The translations under genes and the position numbers were made by a program. 31,624 nt of DNA from JAHJRJ01 sp037443685 (GTDB taxonomy: Bacteria > Bacteroidota > Ignavibacteria > UBA10030 > BY39): positions 1-31,624 of the forward strand of contig JBBINX010000015.1 of NCBI GenBank assembly GCA_037443685.1, read 5' to 3'. Numbering within the stretch: position 1 is the first letter of the stretch; each line of letters starts with the position of its first letter. Shown piece by piece: positions 1-8,357 of this stretch. The notes below the pieces were generated by a model that saw only the letters and a program-made list of their open reading frames with translations, was not told where the DNA came from and did not search any database.

Positions 1-286
1 ATTGAATTATGACATTTTCAGATAAAGCATTCTTACGTTTTGTTATTGCTGCTAAACCGACTGCTATGATTGCAATTGGAATAGCTGCTTCAAAAACTTG
101 TCCGATCTTTAATCCTAAATAGGCAGCGGCGGCTGAAAATATAGCAGCCATAATCAATCCCCAGATCAAAGACCAAGGTGTAACTTCGGGAATGATTGTC
201 CCTGGCGGAACTACGGGAATGTATTTCTCACCCGGTTTCAATTCTTTGTAGGCATTTGGCGGTAAACTACGTGTTGTTGGTTCCAT
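1..286 (-). CDS. OPT-family oligopeptide/metal transporter, N-terminal part (cut by window start)
   Basis: The reverse strand from 286 gives an open frame of 95 residues running off the window edge. It has a hydrophilic N-terminus with a Pro-rich stretch (VVPPGTIIPEVTPWS), then the hydrophobic segment GLIMAAIFSAAAAYLGLKIG and a second hydrophobic segment. This arrangement, with AAYLGLKIGQ at the first membrane helix, matches the start of bacterial OPT-family transporters, polytopic inner-membrane proteins that import oligopeptides or metal chelates by proton coupling. The start at 286 is supported by a strong AAAGGAG six bases upstream. It lies 99 bp downstream of hslU on the same strand with no clear terminator between, so read-through from hslVU is possible. 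The substrate cannot be told from this fragment. Confidence 0.8.
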   Translation of the reverse strand, partial: MEPTTRSLPPNAYKELKPGEKYIPVVPPGTIIPEVTPWSLIWGLIMAAIFSAAAAYLGLKIGQVFEAAIPIAIIAVGLAAITKRKNALSENVIIQ

Positions 287-385
287 TCAGATCTCCTTTA
301 ATTAATTTATTGGATGTTCAATATTCGTCCGCTTGAGACGGATTAGTTATTCGATGTTTGTTTGTATCTCACATCGTATATCTGA

Positions 386-1768
386 CTACAAAATATATCT
401 GCTCAAATCTCTGTTCTTCACAATATTCGCAAGCTTATCTTGCACCATTTCTTTCGTTACGATTATTTTCTTCAGTTTCAAATTATCAGGTGCGTCGTAG
501 AGCAGTTCTTCTAATAATGTAGTCAGGATTGTATGTAGCCGACGCGCACCGATGTTTTCGACCTGTTCATTTACTTCCCGTGCGATTTTGGCTATTTCAC
601 GTACCGAATCGTCTAAGAATGAAAGATTAACACCTTCGGTTTCAAGCATTGCGATGTATTGTTTGATTAACGCATTCTGCGGCAACGTAAGGATTTTCAC
701 AAAATCGTCTTCTGTTAAACTATTCAACTCAACACGAATTGGAAACCTGCCTTGCAATTCAGGAATTAAATCGGACGGTTTTGACATGTGAAATGCTCCG
801 GATGCAATAAATAAAACATGGTCGGTTTTTACCATCCCGTATTTCGTCATCACATTTGACCCTTCGACGATTGGTAACAGATCGCGCTGGACGCCTTCCC
901 GCGAGACATCCGGACCAGAGGAGTGTCCGCGTGTCCCGGCAATTTTATCAATTTCATCTAAAAAAATAATTCCTGAGTTCTGAACACGAGTCAATGCTTC
1001 CTTTACCACCGCGTCCATATCAATTAACTTTTGAGCTTCTTCTTGTGCTAATACTACTTTGGCTTCGGCTACAGTCATTTTCCTTTTTTTCATTTTCTTT
1101 GGAAGAATACTGCCGAACATCTCCTGTATGTTTACACCCATTTCTTCAAGATTAATAGGTCCGAACACCTGCATCGCCGGTACTTGGTCGGTTGCTACGT
1201 CTAATTCTATTTCCCGTCCATCAAGTTCACCTTTTATCAATTTTTCCCGAAAACGTTCACGAGTATAAGATATGTTTTGAGTATCAAGCTCGTTTTCGGT
1301 GGAGGTTGTTTGCGATTGTTTTGGGCGGGACGGAATCAATATATCGAGTATTCTTTCTTCTGCCATCTTATGTGCTTTATCCCGAACCTCCGATGCTTTC
1401 TGCGCCTTTACCATATTTACGGAATACTCAGTAAGGTCTCGAACCATGGATTCGACATCGCGACCGACGTATCCGACTTCAGTAAATTTTGAAGCTTCAA
1501 CTTTTAAGAACGGGGCGTCTACAAGTTTCGACAGACGGCGAGCGATTTCGGTTTTACCAACACCGGTAGGACCGATCATGATTATATTATTCGGCATAAT
1601 TTCTTCGCGCAGATTTCCGGGGGCTTGCATCCTGCGCCAGCGGTTGCGGATTGCAATTGCTACCATCTTTTTAGCAGCATCCTGACCGATGATATATTTA
1701 TCCAACTCTTTTACAATCTCGCGTGGAGTTAATTCGTGGTGATTCTCTTTCTTAGATTTTTTATTCAT
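386..1768 (-). CDS. hslU: ATP-dependent protease ATPase subunit HslU (ClpY)
   Basis: This is a AAA+ unfoldase that forms a hexamer on the HslV peptidase and feeds it unfolded cytoplasmic proteins. From the ATG at 1768 the protein has 460 residues, the usual family size. Visible features are Walker A GPTGVGKT (66-73), the pore loop GYVG (99-102), a variable intermediate domain (about 110-240), Walker B IIFLDEIDK (267-275), and the conserved C-terminus LSRYIL, which in this family docks into HslV to activate it. A longer frame reaches a TTG at 1810, but the ATG at 1768 is preferred: it overlaps the hslV stop by one base (TAATG), the classic coupled arrangement, with AGAAGAA upstream. Co-transcribed with hslV. 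Confidence 0.97.
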   Translation of the reverse strand: MNKKSKKENHHELTPREIVKELDKYIIGQDAAKKMVAIAIRNRWRRMQAPGNLREEIMPNNIIMIGPTGVGKTEIARRLSKLVDAPFLKVEASKFTEVGYVGRDVESMVRDLTEYSVNMVKAQKASEVRDKAHKMAEERILDILIPSRPKQSQTTSTENELDTQNISYTRERFREKLIKGELDGREIELDVATDQVPAMQVFGPINLEEMGVNIQEMFGSILPKKMKKRKMTVAEAKVVLAQEEAQKLIDMDAVVKEALTRVQNSGIIFLDEIDKIAGTRGHSSGPDVSREGVQRDLLPIVEGSNVMTKYGMVKTDHVLFIASGAFHMSKPSDLIPELQGRFPIRVELNSLTEDDFVKILTLPQNALIKQYIAMLETEGVNLSFLDDSVREIAKIAREVNEQVENIGARRLHTILTTLLEELLYDAPDNLKLKKIIVTKEMVQDKLANIVKNRDLSRYIL

Positions 1769-2304
1769 TATAGTTCTTCTATCGTGATATTCTGGTTTGT
1801 GTATATACAAATGTTGCTTGCGGTTATTAATGATTCGCGAACAATTTCCTGTGTCGGCAAATCGGAGTATTTTACAAGCATGCGGGCAGCAGCAAGGGCA
1901 TAACTGCCACCCGATCCGATTGAAACGATACCGTCATCAGGTTCTATTATTTCTCCTGTTCCAGAGATAATTAGAGACTGCTCTTTATTGATAACTGCGA
2001 GCAGGGCTTCGAGGTGGCGAAGGTATTTATCCGTCCGCCACATTTTTGTAAGCTCGACGGAGGCACGGAGTAAATTGCCACGATATTCCTGAAGTTTGTC
2101 TTCAAATCGTTCGAAAAGCGTAAAAGCATCGGCAGCGGCACCGGCAAACCCTGCTAGCACGCTGTCGTTATAAAGTTTTCTGACTTTTTTTGCGCCATGT
2201 TTCATGATAGCATTGCCGACAGTTACCTGTCCATCGCTGCCCATCACGCATTTGCCTTTGTGAGTTAGTCCGATAACTGTTGTAGCTTTGATGATATTTG
2301 ACAT
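1768..2304 (-). CDS. hslV: ATP-dependent protease peptidase subunit HslV (ClpQ)
   Basis: This is the proteasome-beta-like threonine peptidase that forms the chamber of the HslUV protease. From the ATG at 2304 it has 178 residues. The sequence KATTVIGLTHKGKCVMGSDG places the catalytic threonine at residue 8, so a short propeptide (MSNIIKA) must be removed to expose it. Further family signatures are GDGQVTVG-like (SDGQVTVGN), FAGAAADAFTLFERFE and IGSGGSYALAAARML. An in-frame ATG at 2343 would add 13 residues that look unlike the family. The 2304 start has AGAGAA just upstream, so it is preferred. First gene of the hslV-hslU operon, translationally coupled to hslU by a TAATG overlap. Confidence 0.97.
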   Translation of the reverse strand: MSNIIKATTVIGLTHKGKCVMGSDGQVTVGNAIMKHGAKKVRKLYNDSVLAGFAGAAADAFTLFERFEDKLQEYRGNLLRASVELTKMWRTDKYLRHLEALLAVINKEQSLIISGTGEIIEPDDGIVSIGSGGSYALAAARMLVKYSDLPTQEIVRESLITASNICIYTNQNITIEEL

Positions 2305-2334
2305 AAGATTCTCTTTTATTAATTTCACACACAT

Positions 2335-2363
2335 AAGATACATTTTTTTGAGGAAATTGAAAA
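2335..2363 (-). promoter_or_regulatory. weak candidate promoter for hslVU
   Basis: On the reverse strand TTTTCA (2363..2358), 17 bp and TATCTT (2340..2335) lie 31 bp before the hslV start. The -10 matches other promoters in this window, but the -35 is poor. It sits downstream of the VOC terminator, where a promoter would be needed. Confidence 0.35.
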
Positions 2364-2413
2364 ATGAGGCTGTCGAATTGTGTTTTTTTTAAATTTTTTT
2401 TTGAGATATAACT

Positions 2414-2450
2414 AAAAAGCCAACTCAGCGATAGCTGAATCGGCTTTTTT
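2414..2450 (-). terminator. Rho-independent terminator after the VOC gene
   Basis: The sequence forms a hairpin with outer stem AAAAAGCC/GGCTTTTT and inner stem CTCAGC/GCTGAA-like pairing, two mismatches between, and a GATA loop. Read on the reverse strand it ends in a T run 28 bp past the VOC stop, so it closes the 5340-2478 operon and separates it from hslVU. A-runs and T-runs on both sides make it potentially bidirectional. Confidence 0.8.
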
Positions 2451-2477
2451 AGGTACTAAAATACTATTTGCAATGCC

Positions 2478-2831
2478 TTACTTTTTGGCGCTTTCCCATA
2501 ATGCTAATTGACAGCCGTCGGGTGTTTCGAATTTTGCCCACCAGCCCATATCGCTAATCGGAGATTTAGGGATTACAACTTTTCCTTTGGCTTTTTTAAT
2601 CTCTCTCAATTTGATATCTATACTTTCGACTTCTATATAAACAACAACTGTGTGTTTTTTAGGCATTTTGTTAACAAGGTAGAAACCGCCGTGCGGTTTT
2701 TCAGGTGCGTAAAAAAGCATATACTTCCATTGTGGAACTTCTTCAAATTTCCACCCAAATAGTTTACCGAAAAAATTTTTGGTTTTTTTAAAATCCGTCG
2801 TTGGGATTTCAACGTGTCCTATTGCGTGCAT
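2478..2831 (-). CDS. VOC-superfamily (glyoxalase/bleomycin-resistance-like) protein
   Basis: A small protein of 117 residues with one VOC beta-alpha-beta-beta-beta module pair. The opening HVEIPTTDFKKTKNFFGKLF and the closing FETPDGCQLALWE are characteristic of single-chain VOC proteins annotated as lyase or dioxygenase-like. Candidate metal ligands are H6 or E8 near the start and E113 near the end. The reaction and substrate cannot be told from sequence alone; the group includes glyoxalase I-like, thiol transferase-like and non-enzymatic members. The start has AAAGGA about eight bases upstream. It follows the zinc-ribbon gene by 13 bp and is the last gene of that operon, with a hairpin terminator behind it. 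Confidence 0.85.
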   Translation of the reverse strand: MHAIGHVEIPTTDFKKTKNFFGKLFGWKFEEVPQWKYMLFYAPEKPHGGFYLVNKMPKKHTVVVYIEVESIDIKLREIKKAKGKVVIPKSPISDMGWWAKFETPDGCQLALWESAKK

Positions 2832-2844
2832 ATTTTTTCCTTTG

Positions 2845-4149
2845 TTAGTTATGTGAATATGTTTTCTGGGTATCTACTTGCTGAAGCACCGAATCCATTC
2901 CATTCGACACTAGAGTATCCATCATGCTGCCTGGCATTTTTTCGGAAGGTTGATCGAGATAGTCCATACTTCCAATAGCTTTCTGTACATCGGGGAGGAC
3001 TGCATTTGTGATATTCTGAAAAACATCCGTCGAAATCACCTTACGGATTGCTCCTTTTTGTGCTGTGCTCTTTGCCACTCTAACACCCAAATTGTTAATC
3101 GATTTTATCAAATCTGGAGGGATTGACTGTGCGCTTTCTGAAATCATTTTTCCGATATCGATGGCGCTGGCTCTAAGAATTTTGTTCGTGTGTCCGACAG
3201 CCGAGCTCACCATTAATGCAGATTGACCTATGCTTGCACCCAACAACCCCGAAGCACCCTGTAGAGCGCGGTTTAAACTACCACCTGACCGTTCTATATA
3301 TTCACCGAGCGATTCTAAACCGTATCCGACAGAATTTCCTAAAGCTTCAAGTCCTTTTCTAATTTCCGAACCTTTTGTCTCGTTCCCGGCTGCAGTTATT
3401 TTTGCCGCCTCAATTTCTGATAAACCCCTTGTATAAGACGATAACAATTTCGTTGTTTGGTCTATGTCAAATTGAATTCTTTCAACGAGCGAGGTAGAGT
3501 TTTTTTCAAAATAATAGTTACGCGCCCGATAGAAATGCCAGAGCGCAATTTGCATCATTGTTTGCAGCAATGCAGGGTTGGTGTTGATAGTAGCCATCGC
3601 TTTTTCGCCGATGTGTAAATTAATAGCAGTTTCCCAATCTTTTGCATCAAGACGCATGAACCATTGCCGTGAGGCAATAAGGTCAGCTAAATCCTCAATC
3701 GCTTGAATTTCTTTTTCGATTCCACGTTGGGCGTAACCAGTAGCAACCATGTAGGCGCAAGTCGCGGCAGACTTTTGTAAGCCGACTTCCGAAAAGAGCC
3801 GGAAACTTAATATAAGTTGGTCAATTATCCGGTCAGATGTATCGCCATTGCTGTAGTAAGGTTTGATTTTTGAATAGATGTCTTTTGCACGCGTTAAATA
3901 TAGGTCGGTAGTTTCTCTGTACCTCTGTTTCAATACCGATGCACGCTTGGAATGTTGATCAAGATATTGTTTATCCTCGTTACGCAATGAATTAATAGCA
4001 TGTTTTATATCCGTAAGCGACAATGTTTCAGAAGCGTTCTTTCTTCCACACATAAAGCAAAATTCTCTAACTTGGGAATAATCTATCCATTTGTGGCCGC
4101 AAGTGATACAACGCTCTACGCCGACTTTTAATGAAAGACTTTTTGTCAT
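2845..4149 (-). CDS. Zinc-ribbon protein of unknown function
   Basis: No family is recognised. From the chosen ATG at 4149 the protein has 434 residues. An N-terminal zinc ribbon is plain: C14-x2-C17 (CITCGHKW) and C31-x2-C34 (CFMCGRK). A long, mostly helical, TPR-like middle follows (about 50-270), then a Gly/Ser/Ala-rich segment (about 275-345, ASGLLGASIGQSALMVSSAV) that could be amphipathic or membrane-associated, and a polar tail. There is no signal peptide. An in-frame ATG at 4167 is possible, but the 4149 start has AAAGG eight bases upstream and begins cleanly before the ribbon. It lies 24 bp after the SHOCT-tailed gene and 13 bp before the VOC gene, so all three are probably one transcript. 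Confidence 0.75.
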   Translation of the reverse strand: MTKSLSLKVGVERCITCGHKWIDYSQVREFCFMCGRKNASETLSLTDIKHAINSLRNEDKQYLDQHSKRASVLKQRYRETTDLYLTRAKDIYSKIKPYYSNGDTSDRIIDQLILSFRLFSEVGLQKSAATCAYMVATGYAQRGIEKEIQAIEDLADLIASRQWFMRLDAKDWETAINLHIGEKAMATINTNPALLQTMMQIALWHFYRARNYYFEKNSTSLVERIQFDIDQTTKLLSSYTRGLSEIEAAKITAAGNETKGSEIRKGLEALGNSVGYGLESLGEYIERSGGSLNRALQGASGLLGASIGQSALMVSSAVGHTNKILRASAIDIGKMISESAQSIPPDLIKSINNLGVRVAKSTAQKGAIRKVISTDVFQNITNAVLPDVQKAIGSMDYLDQPSEKMPGSMMDTLVSNGMDSVLQQVDTQKTYSHN

Positions 4150-4173
4150 ATTTTTTACCTTTCCCATATAAAA

Positions 4174-5340
4174 TTAATGTCTTCTTTCTCGAAGTTGTGA
4201 AATAAGTTTAACGTATTCCTCTTCCGTAAGTTCACCGAAAGCATATTTATTTTCGACTGTTTCTCTGTCGAAATGCGATACCTGAGTAGCAGATATTTTT
4301 TGATATGATTCGTTATTCCGTATTTTATTAAACCCCCGAAGTGTTTCAAGCTCTTGGTCGTAAAGGTTTTTGATATTCGTCTCGTTCAAATCTGTATTAG
4401 AAGCGGTAACTAACTGTCGCATCATGACCAAAGCGCCGAATTCTTTAACTCCGATATTTTGTAGAATATCTTGTGCAATCTCGAATTCTTTTGCTTTATA
4501 GAAGAAGTGATATGCTAGTTTAAACTCACTTTCACTAAGGTACCACTCGGCAATTTCTTTATATTCTTCGGGCAATAGATTCGAGGCATCAAATAAATAA
4601 AAGGATGAATAAAAATCTTTTCGATCTCGCTTGATTTCAGCTAAACTTTTTTTATCCTCTTCTGTCCAATATATCCATTCCTCGAAATCTGCTCTTTTGA
4701 GTTCTCTTGCAAAATCGAGTAAAAATGGCAACCAATCGTATCCTTTATAGAATAGATAGGCGAGCATATCTAAGTCTCTGTTGTGCGGATTCTGTTGAAC
4801 TGCTAGGCGTAATATTTCCAAAACATTTCCAGCATACTTGGGTGATATTACAAAAAATAATTTTACAGGAATTTTTGGAAGTTTCCTTAAAAATCGTGAC
4901 TCATCCAAAAAAAGGAAATTACGCTGAGGATTAGTTGCGGGAGTTTCAATCTCCAACCGCTCGATAGCTTGGTCAAACTTATCTTTAACGAAAATCTTTT
5001 TTGAGCCTGAATACCAACGCGCTTCTGCATTTTTAAATGAAACATCGATAAATTGTTTCCAGGAACTTAACGAACTTTCCGTATAGGAATTCGTAGCAAG
5101 TGGTAGTGATATTTTTAATATCTCGAGTAAATTTCTGTCGCGGATTTCAATTGCCTCATCGGTAGGATTTTCCTTTAAAATCTGAGTTAAAAAATGATGC
5201 TTGATCCAAGGTCTTGTTAAGTTCTCATTCACTTCATGTTTTTTTTGGTTACCCCCCTTATCCACCTCTATTACAGAAGTCGGATAATTTCCGATTCCCC
5301 CTAATGATAAGCGGTCTTTATAATTCAGAAATAATTGCAT
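4174..5340 (-). CDS. Hypothetical protein with SHOCT-like C-terminus
   Basis: This 388-residue protein is not recognised as a known family. There is no signal peptide. The body is charged and helix-rich, with a repeat-like helical region around 190-300 (LAYLFYKGYDWLPFLLDFAREL; YHFFYKAKEFEIAQDIL) that resembles TPR-type pairs. The last 27 residues (ENKYAFGELTEEEYVKLIS...) look like a SHOCT domain, a short C-terminal helix-turn-helix usually appended to membrane-associated or oligomeric proteins; this is a resemblance, not proof. The ATG at 5340 has no Shine-Dalgarno. It is the first gene of the operon leading to the zinc-ribbon and VOC genes, with its own promoter at 5417-5445. Confidence 0.7.
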   Translation of the reverse strand: MQLFLNYKDRLSLGGIGNYPTSVIEVDKGGNQKKHEVNENLTRPWIKHHFLTQILKENPTDEAIEIRDRNLLEILKISLPLATNSYTESSLSSWKQFIDVSFKNAEARWYSGSKKIFVKDKFDQAIERLEIETPATNPQRNFLFLDESRFLRKLPKIPVKLFFVISPKYAGNVLEILRLAVQQNPHNRDLDMLAYLFYKGYDWLPFLLDFARELKRADFEEWIYWTEEDKKSLAEIKRDRKDFYSSFYLFDASNLLPEEYKEIAEWYLSESEFKLAYHFFYKAKEFEIAQDILQNIGVKEFGALVMMRQLVTASNTDLNETNIKNLYDQELETLRGFNKIRNNESYQKISATQVSHFDRETVENKYAFGELTEEEYVKLISQLRERRH

Positions 5341-5416
5341 TTTGAGTCTGTTTTAATATGTTAAACCTCAAAGTGTTTGATAGATGCCTTCGCACACAGC
5401 AAATTTTTATGTTTTA

Positions 5417-5445
5417 ATTATAATGTAATTTTTACAAAGAAGCAA
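5417..5445 (-). promoter_or_regulatory. sigma70-type promoter for the SHOCT/zinc-ribbon/VOC operon
   Basis: On the reverse strand TTGCTT (5445..5440), 17 bp and TATAAT (5422..5417) give a near-consensus promoter with a predicted start near 5410 and a leader of about 70 nt. Confidence 0.7.
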
Positions 5446-5483
5446 GTTTTATTTAAAATATTTCTTGAACAAATACCTGTTAA

Positions 5484-6815
5484 TCAATATATCTCGAGAT
5501 ATTTATCTAATTCCCACTGCGTAACTTGCAAACGGAATTCATCCCATTCCTTCATTTTTGCTTCAAAATATTTATTAAAGGTATTTTTACCAAAGGTTTC
5601 CTTGACTATTGGGCTTATCTCCATTTCTTTCAACGCCTCCAAGAGTGAATGCGGTAATGTGTCTATTTTCAATTCCTTTAGTTTTGTATCATCGAATAAG
5701 TAAACATCTTCTTCAACAGCAGCGGGAGGTTTCAATTTGTTCTTAATTCCGTCTAAACCTGCTTTTAGCATCACAGCAAACACGAGATAGGCATTACTGC
5801 TGGGATCTGGACAGCGAAGTTCTACTCTTGTCGATTGATTTTTCCCTACTGAATATTGGGGGATACGAACAAGGGCCGATCGGTTTGTGCGTGCCCAACA
5901 TATATAAACAGGAGCTTCGTAGCCAGGAACGAGTCGTTTATACGAATTAACAGTCGGTGATAATACTGCCGATAATCCTTTTACATGCTTCAGCAAACCG
6001 GCTATATAATGATAAGCAGTTTTAGACAATTTGTATTTATCCTTATTATCATAAAAAATATTTTTTCCCGTCTTAGAATCGAACAAACTTTGATGAACGT
6101 GCATACCTGACCCGGCAATCCCCATAATCGGTTTGGGCATAAATGTTACGTGTAGGTCGTGCTTTTGCGCAATAGCTTTTAATACAAACTTGAATGTCAT
6201 TGCGTTGTCGGCAGTGGTAAGTGCATCGCTGTATCTGAAATCAATTTCGTGTTGACCGACGGCAACTTCATGATGCGATGCTTCAACATTAATACCGAAC
6301 TGTTCAAGCGCAACAACCATGTCACGGCGAATGTTATACGCCTGGTCGGTTGTTAGATCAAAATAGCTAGCCCGGTCGTGAGGAAGAGCTTGCAAACCGT
6401 TCTCTTTCTTAAATAGAAAAAATTCTAATTCCGGTCCGGTGTTAAACTCATATCCCATCGCCTTTGATTCTTCAAGAACTTTTTTCAAAATGTTTCGCGG
6501 GTCGCCCTCGAACGGTGTTCCGTCCGGATTGAACACATCGCAGATAAAGCGGGCGGTATTTCCATCAGCCGATCTCAACCAAGGAATTACAGCATAAGTC
6601 TTTGCGTCTGGTTTGAGAAACATATCGCTCTCGTGAATCCTTGCAAACCCTTCGATCGAAGACCCGTCGAACCACGTGCCGTATTGGAATGAATCCTGAA
6701 GGTGTCGCACGGGAATTGTGAGATTTTTCACGATACCATAAAGATCTGTAAATTGGAGCTGTATGAATTTTATATTGTCAGTTTTCAATTGTTCGAATAT
6801 TAATTCGTTTGTCAT
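5484..6815 (-). CDS. glnA: Glutamine synthetase type I
   Basis: This enzyme makes glutamine from glutamate, ammonia and ATP as a cytoplasmic dodecamer. From the ATG at 6815 it has 443 residues, the size of the short GSI-alpha class rather than the longer adenylylated GSI-beta class. Signatures in order are FDGSSIEGFARIHESD (49-64, latch loop), TGPELEFFLF, HHEVAVGQHEIDFRY (metal-ligand Glu and His), GSGMHVHQSLF, the PGYEAPVYICWARTNRSA glutamate-binding region, and VELRCPDPSSNAYL. R59 in GFARIHESD corresponds to the arginine linked to glutamine feedback inhibition in Bacillus GSI-alpha. A TTG at 6833 lies in frame, but AAGAAGG eight bases before 6815 supports that start. Transcribed alone. Confidence 0.97.
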   Translation of the reverse strand: MTNELIFEQLKTDNIKFIQLQFTDLYGIVKNLTIPVRHLQDSFQYGTWFDGSSIEGFARIHESDMFLKPDAKTYAVIPWLRSADGNTARFICDVFNPDGTPFEGDPRNILKKVLEESKAMGYEFNTGPELEFFLFKKENGLQALPHDRASYFDLTTDQAYNIRRDMVVALEQFGINVEASHHEVAVGQHEIDFRYSDALTTADNAMTFKFVLKAIAQKHDLHVTFMPKPIMGIAGSGMHVHQSLFDSKTGKNIFYDNKDKYKLSKTAYHYIAGLLKHVKGLSAVLSPTVNSYKRLVPGYEAPVYICWARTNRSALVRIPQYSVGKNQSTRVELRCPDPSSNAYLVFAVMLKAGLDGIKNKLKPPAAVEEDVYLFDDTKLKELKIDTLPHSLLEALKEMEISPIVKETFGKNTFNKYFEAKMKEWDEFRLQVTQWELDKYLEIY

Positions 6816-6842
6816 ACTTATTACCTTCTTCAAGTTTAAGTA

Positions 6843-6871
6843 AATATATAAATTTTGATTCCATTATGCAA
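6843..6871 (-). promoter_or_regulatory. promoter for glnA
   Basis: On the reverse strand TTGCAT (6871..6866), 17 bp and TATATT (6848..6843) predict a start near 6836 and a short leader of about 20 nt carrying the AAGAAGG site. Confidence 0.6.
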
Positions 6872-6875
6872 TAAT

Positions 6876-6906
6876 TTGTAATTTCCCGGATTATTTATTA
6901 TATATT
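6876..6906 (+). promoter_or_regulatory. weak candidate promoter for the M16 peptidase pair
   Basis: TTGTAA (6876-6881) is followed after 17 bp by TATATA (6899) or after 19 bp by TATATT (6901-6906). It lies back to back with the glnA promoter, only 4 bp between the two -35 boxes. Confidence 0.35.
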
Positions 6907-6947
6907 AATCATAAATTTTATCCATAAAATAATGAAAGGGATATTAA

Positions 6948-8339
6948 ATGAAATCATTAAGAACATTATTTTTTTTCATTCTATCAACAATAATAATCAA
7001 TAACATGGCACAGGCATCAGATCTCGGAATCAAGAAGAAAATCCTGAAAAATGGATTAGAAATTCTTGTTGTCGAAAATCATTCAGTGCCATTAATTACA
7101 ATCGAAATTTGTGTGAAGAACGGTGCATTTACAGAACCACCGGAGTATAGCGGCTTATCGCACCTGTATGAACACATGTTTTTTAAAGCAAACGAAAAAT
7201 TGCCTAATCAAGAAGCATTTTTAGAACGAGCGCGCGAGCTTGGAATGATTTGGAACGGAACAACCGGTAATGAACGTGTAAATTATTTCTTCACATGTCC
7301 AAATACAAATCTCAAAGAGGCAATTGAGTTTATGAGAGACGCAACAATGTTTCCGTTATTCGATCAGGAGGAGTTAGAACGTGAGAGACCTGTAGTTATC
7401 GGAGAATACGACAGAGCAGAATCGCAACCGCCGTATCATTTATTCGTTGCCTTTGCAAAAAAAATGTGGGGAGATTATTATAACCGAAAAAATGCATTAG
7501 GTGAACGAGCTACAATTCTTGCGACAACACGAGAACAGATGCAAACGATACAGAAAAAATATTATGTGCCAAATAATTCAGCTCTTTTAATAGCTGGGGA
7601 TGTTAAAGCCGAGCGGGTATTTAAACTTGCAGAAGAAATGTTCGGTAAATGGAAGCGTGTAGAAGATCCTTTCATTAAAAATCCGCCGATTACATTCAAA
7701 CCGATTGATAAGCCGGAAGCTGTTATAGTAAAAAAACCATTTCCTGTTCCAATTGTTATGATTGGTTTTCACGGACCGGATACAAAACGCGATATTCCTG
7801 GGACTCATGCGGCAGATGTGTTTTCGTATATCTTGAATCAGAAGACATCCAATTTTTATAAGGCATTAGTTGAATCCGGTTTAATGCTTGGCGTAAATTT
7901 AGGATACCAGACTGAGCATAATGTTGGTCCGATAATGATTTCGTTCCAGTGTCAGCAAGAAAAATTAAAAGATGCAATAAAAGCATTAGGCATTGAAATC
8001 GAAAAATTCGACGACCCAAACTATTTTACAGATGAACAAATGGAAAACGCAAAGAACAGGCTCGCTGTCGATGAAATTTACGGAAGAGAATCCACATCAA
8101 ACTGGGTACATACAGTAAGTTACTGGTGGGCAAGTGCCGGGCTTGATTATTATTCAAAATACATATCCGATTTAAAGCAAATTACAAGAGACGACATCAA
8201 TATGTACATCAAGAAGTATATTAAAGGGAAGAATTATATAGTAGGTGCGCTGGTTTCCGAAGAAATGGAAAAGAGTTTAGAACTTAAAGAAACCGATCTT
8301 CTTCTCGGCACGTCTAAATCAGAGAAAACCGGTAAATAA
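6948..8339 (+). CDS. M16-family zinc metallopeptidase, active subunit type
   Basis: This 463-residue protein starts with a signal peptide (residues 1-24, likely cleaved after MAQA) and is therefore envelope-located or periplasmic. The inverted zinc motif HLYEH (H72-x2-E75-H76) and the distal ligand E153 (VVIGEYDR) define an M16/insulinase-type active site. The second half has the M16 C-terminal domain fold pattern (SNFYKALVESGLMLGVNLGY) but lacks the substrate-binding Arg...Tyr pair. AAAGGG sits seven bases before the ATG. The next gene, beginning 18 bp downstream, encodes a partner with no zinc motif but with Arg...Tyr. This active/inactive pairing is known from mitochondrial processing peptidase and bacterial M16B heterodimers. 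Substrate unknown. Confidence 0.93.
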   Translation: MKSLRTLFFFILSTIIINNMAQASDLGIKKKILKNGLEILVVENHSVPLITIEICVKNGAFTEPPEYSGLSHLYEHMFFKANEKLPNQEAFLERARELGMIWNGTTGNERVNYFFTCPNTNLKEAIEFMRDATMFPLFDQEELERERPVVIGEYDRAESQPPYHLFVAFAKKMWGDYYNRKNALGERATILATTREQMQTIQKKYYVPNNSALLIAGDVKAERVFKLAEEMFGKWKRVEDPFIKNPPITFKPIDKPEAVIVKKPFPVPIVMIGFHGPDTKRDIPGTHAADVFSYILNQKTSNFYKALVESGLMLGVNLGYQTEHNVGPIMISFQCQQEKLKDAIKALGIEIEKFDDPNYFTDEQMENAKNRLAVDEIYGRESTSNWVHTVSYWWASAGLDYYSKYISDLKQITRDDINMYIKKYIKGKNYIVGALVSEEMEKSLELKETDLLLGTSKSEKTGK

Positions 8340-8357
8340 TTGGAAAGGAAAAAAACA

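Noticed and set aside
287..385. Terminator between hslU and the OPT gene
   Set aside because: Only 4-bp stems around TCCG/CGGA can be drawn, with no T run on the reverse strand.
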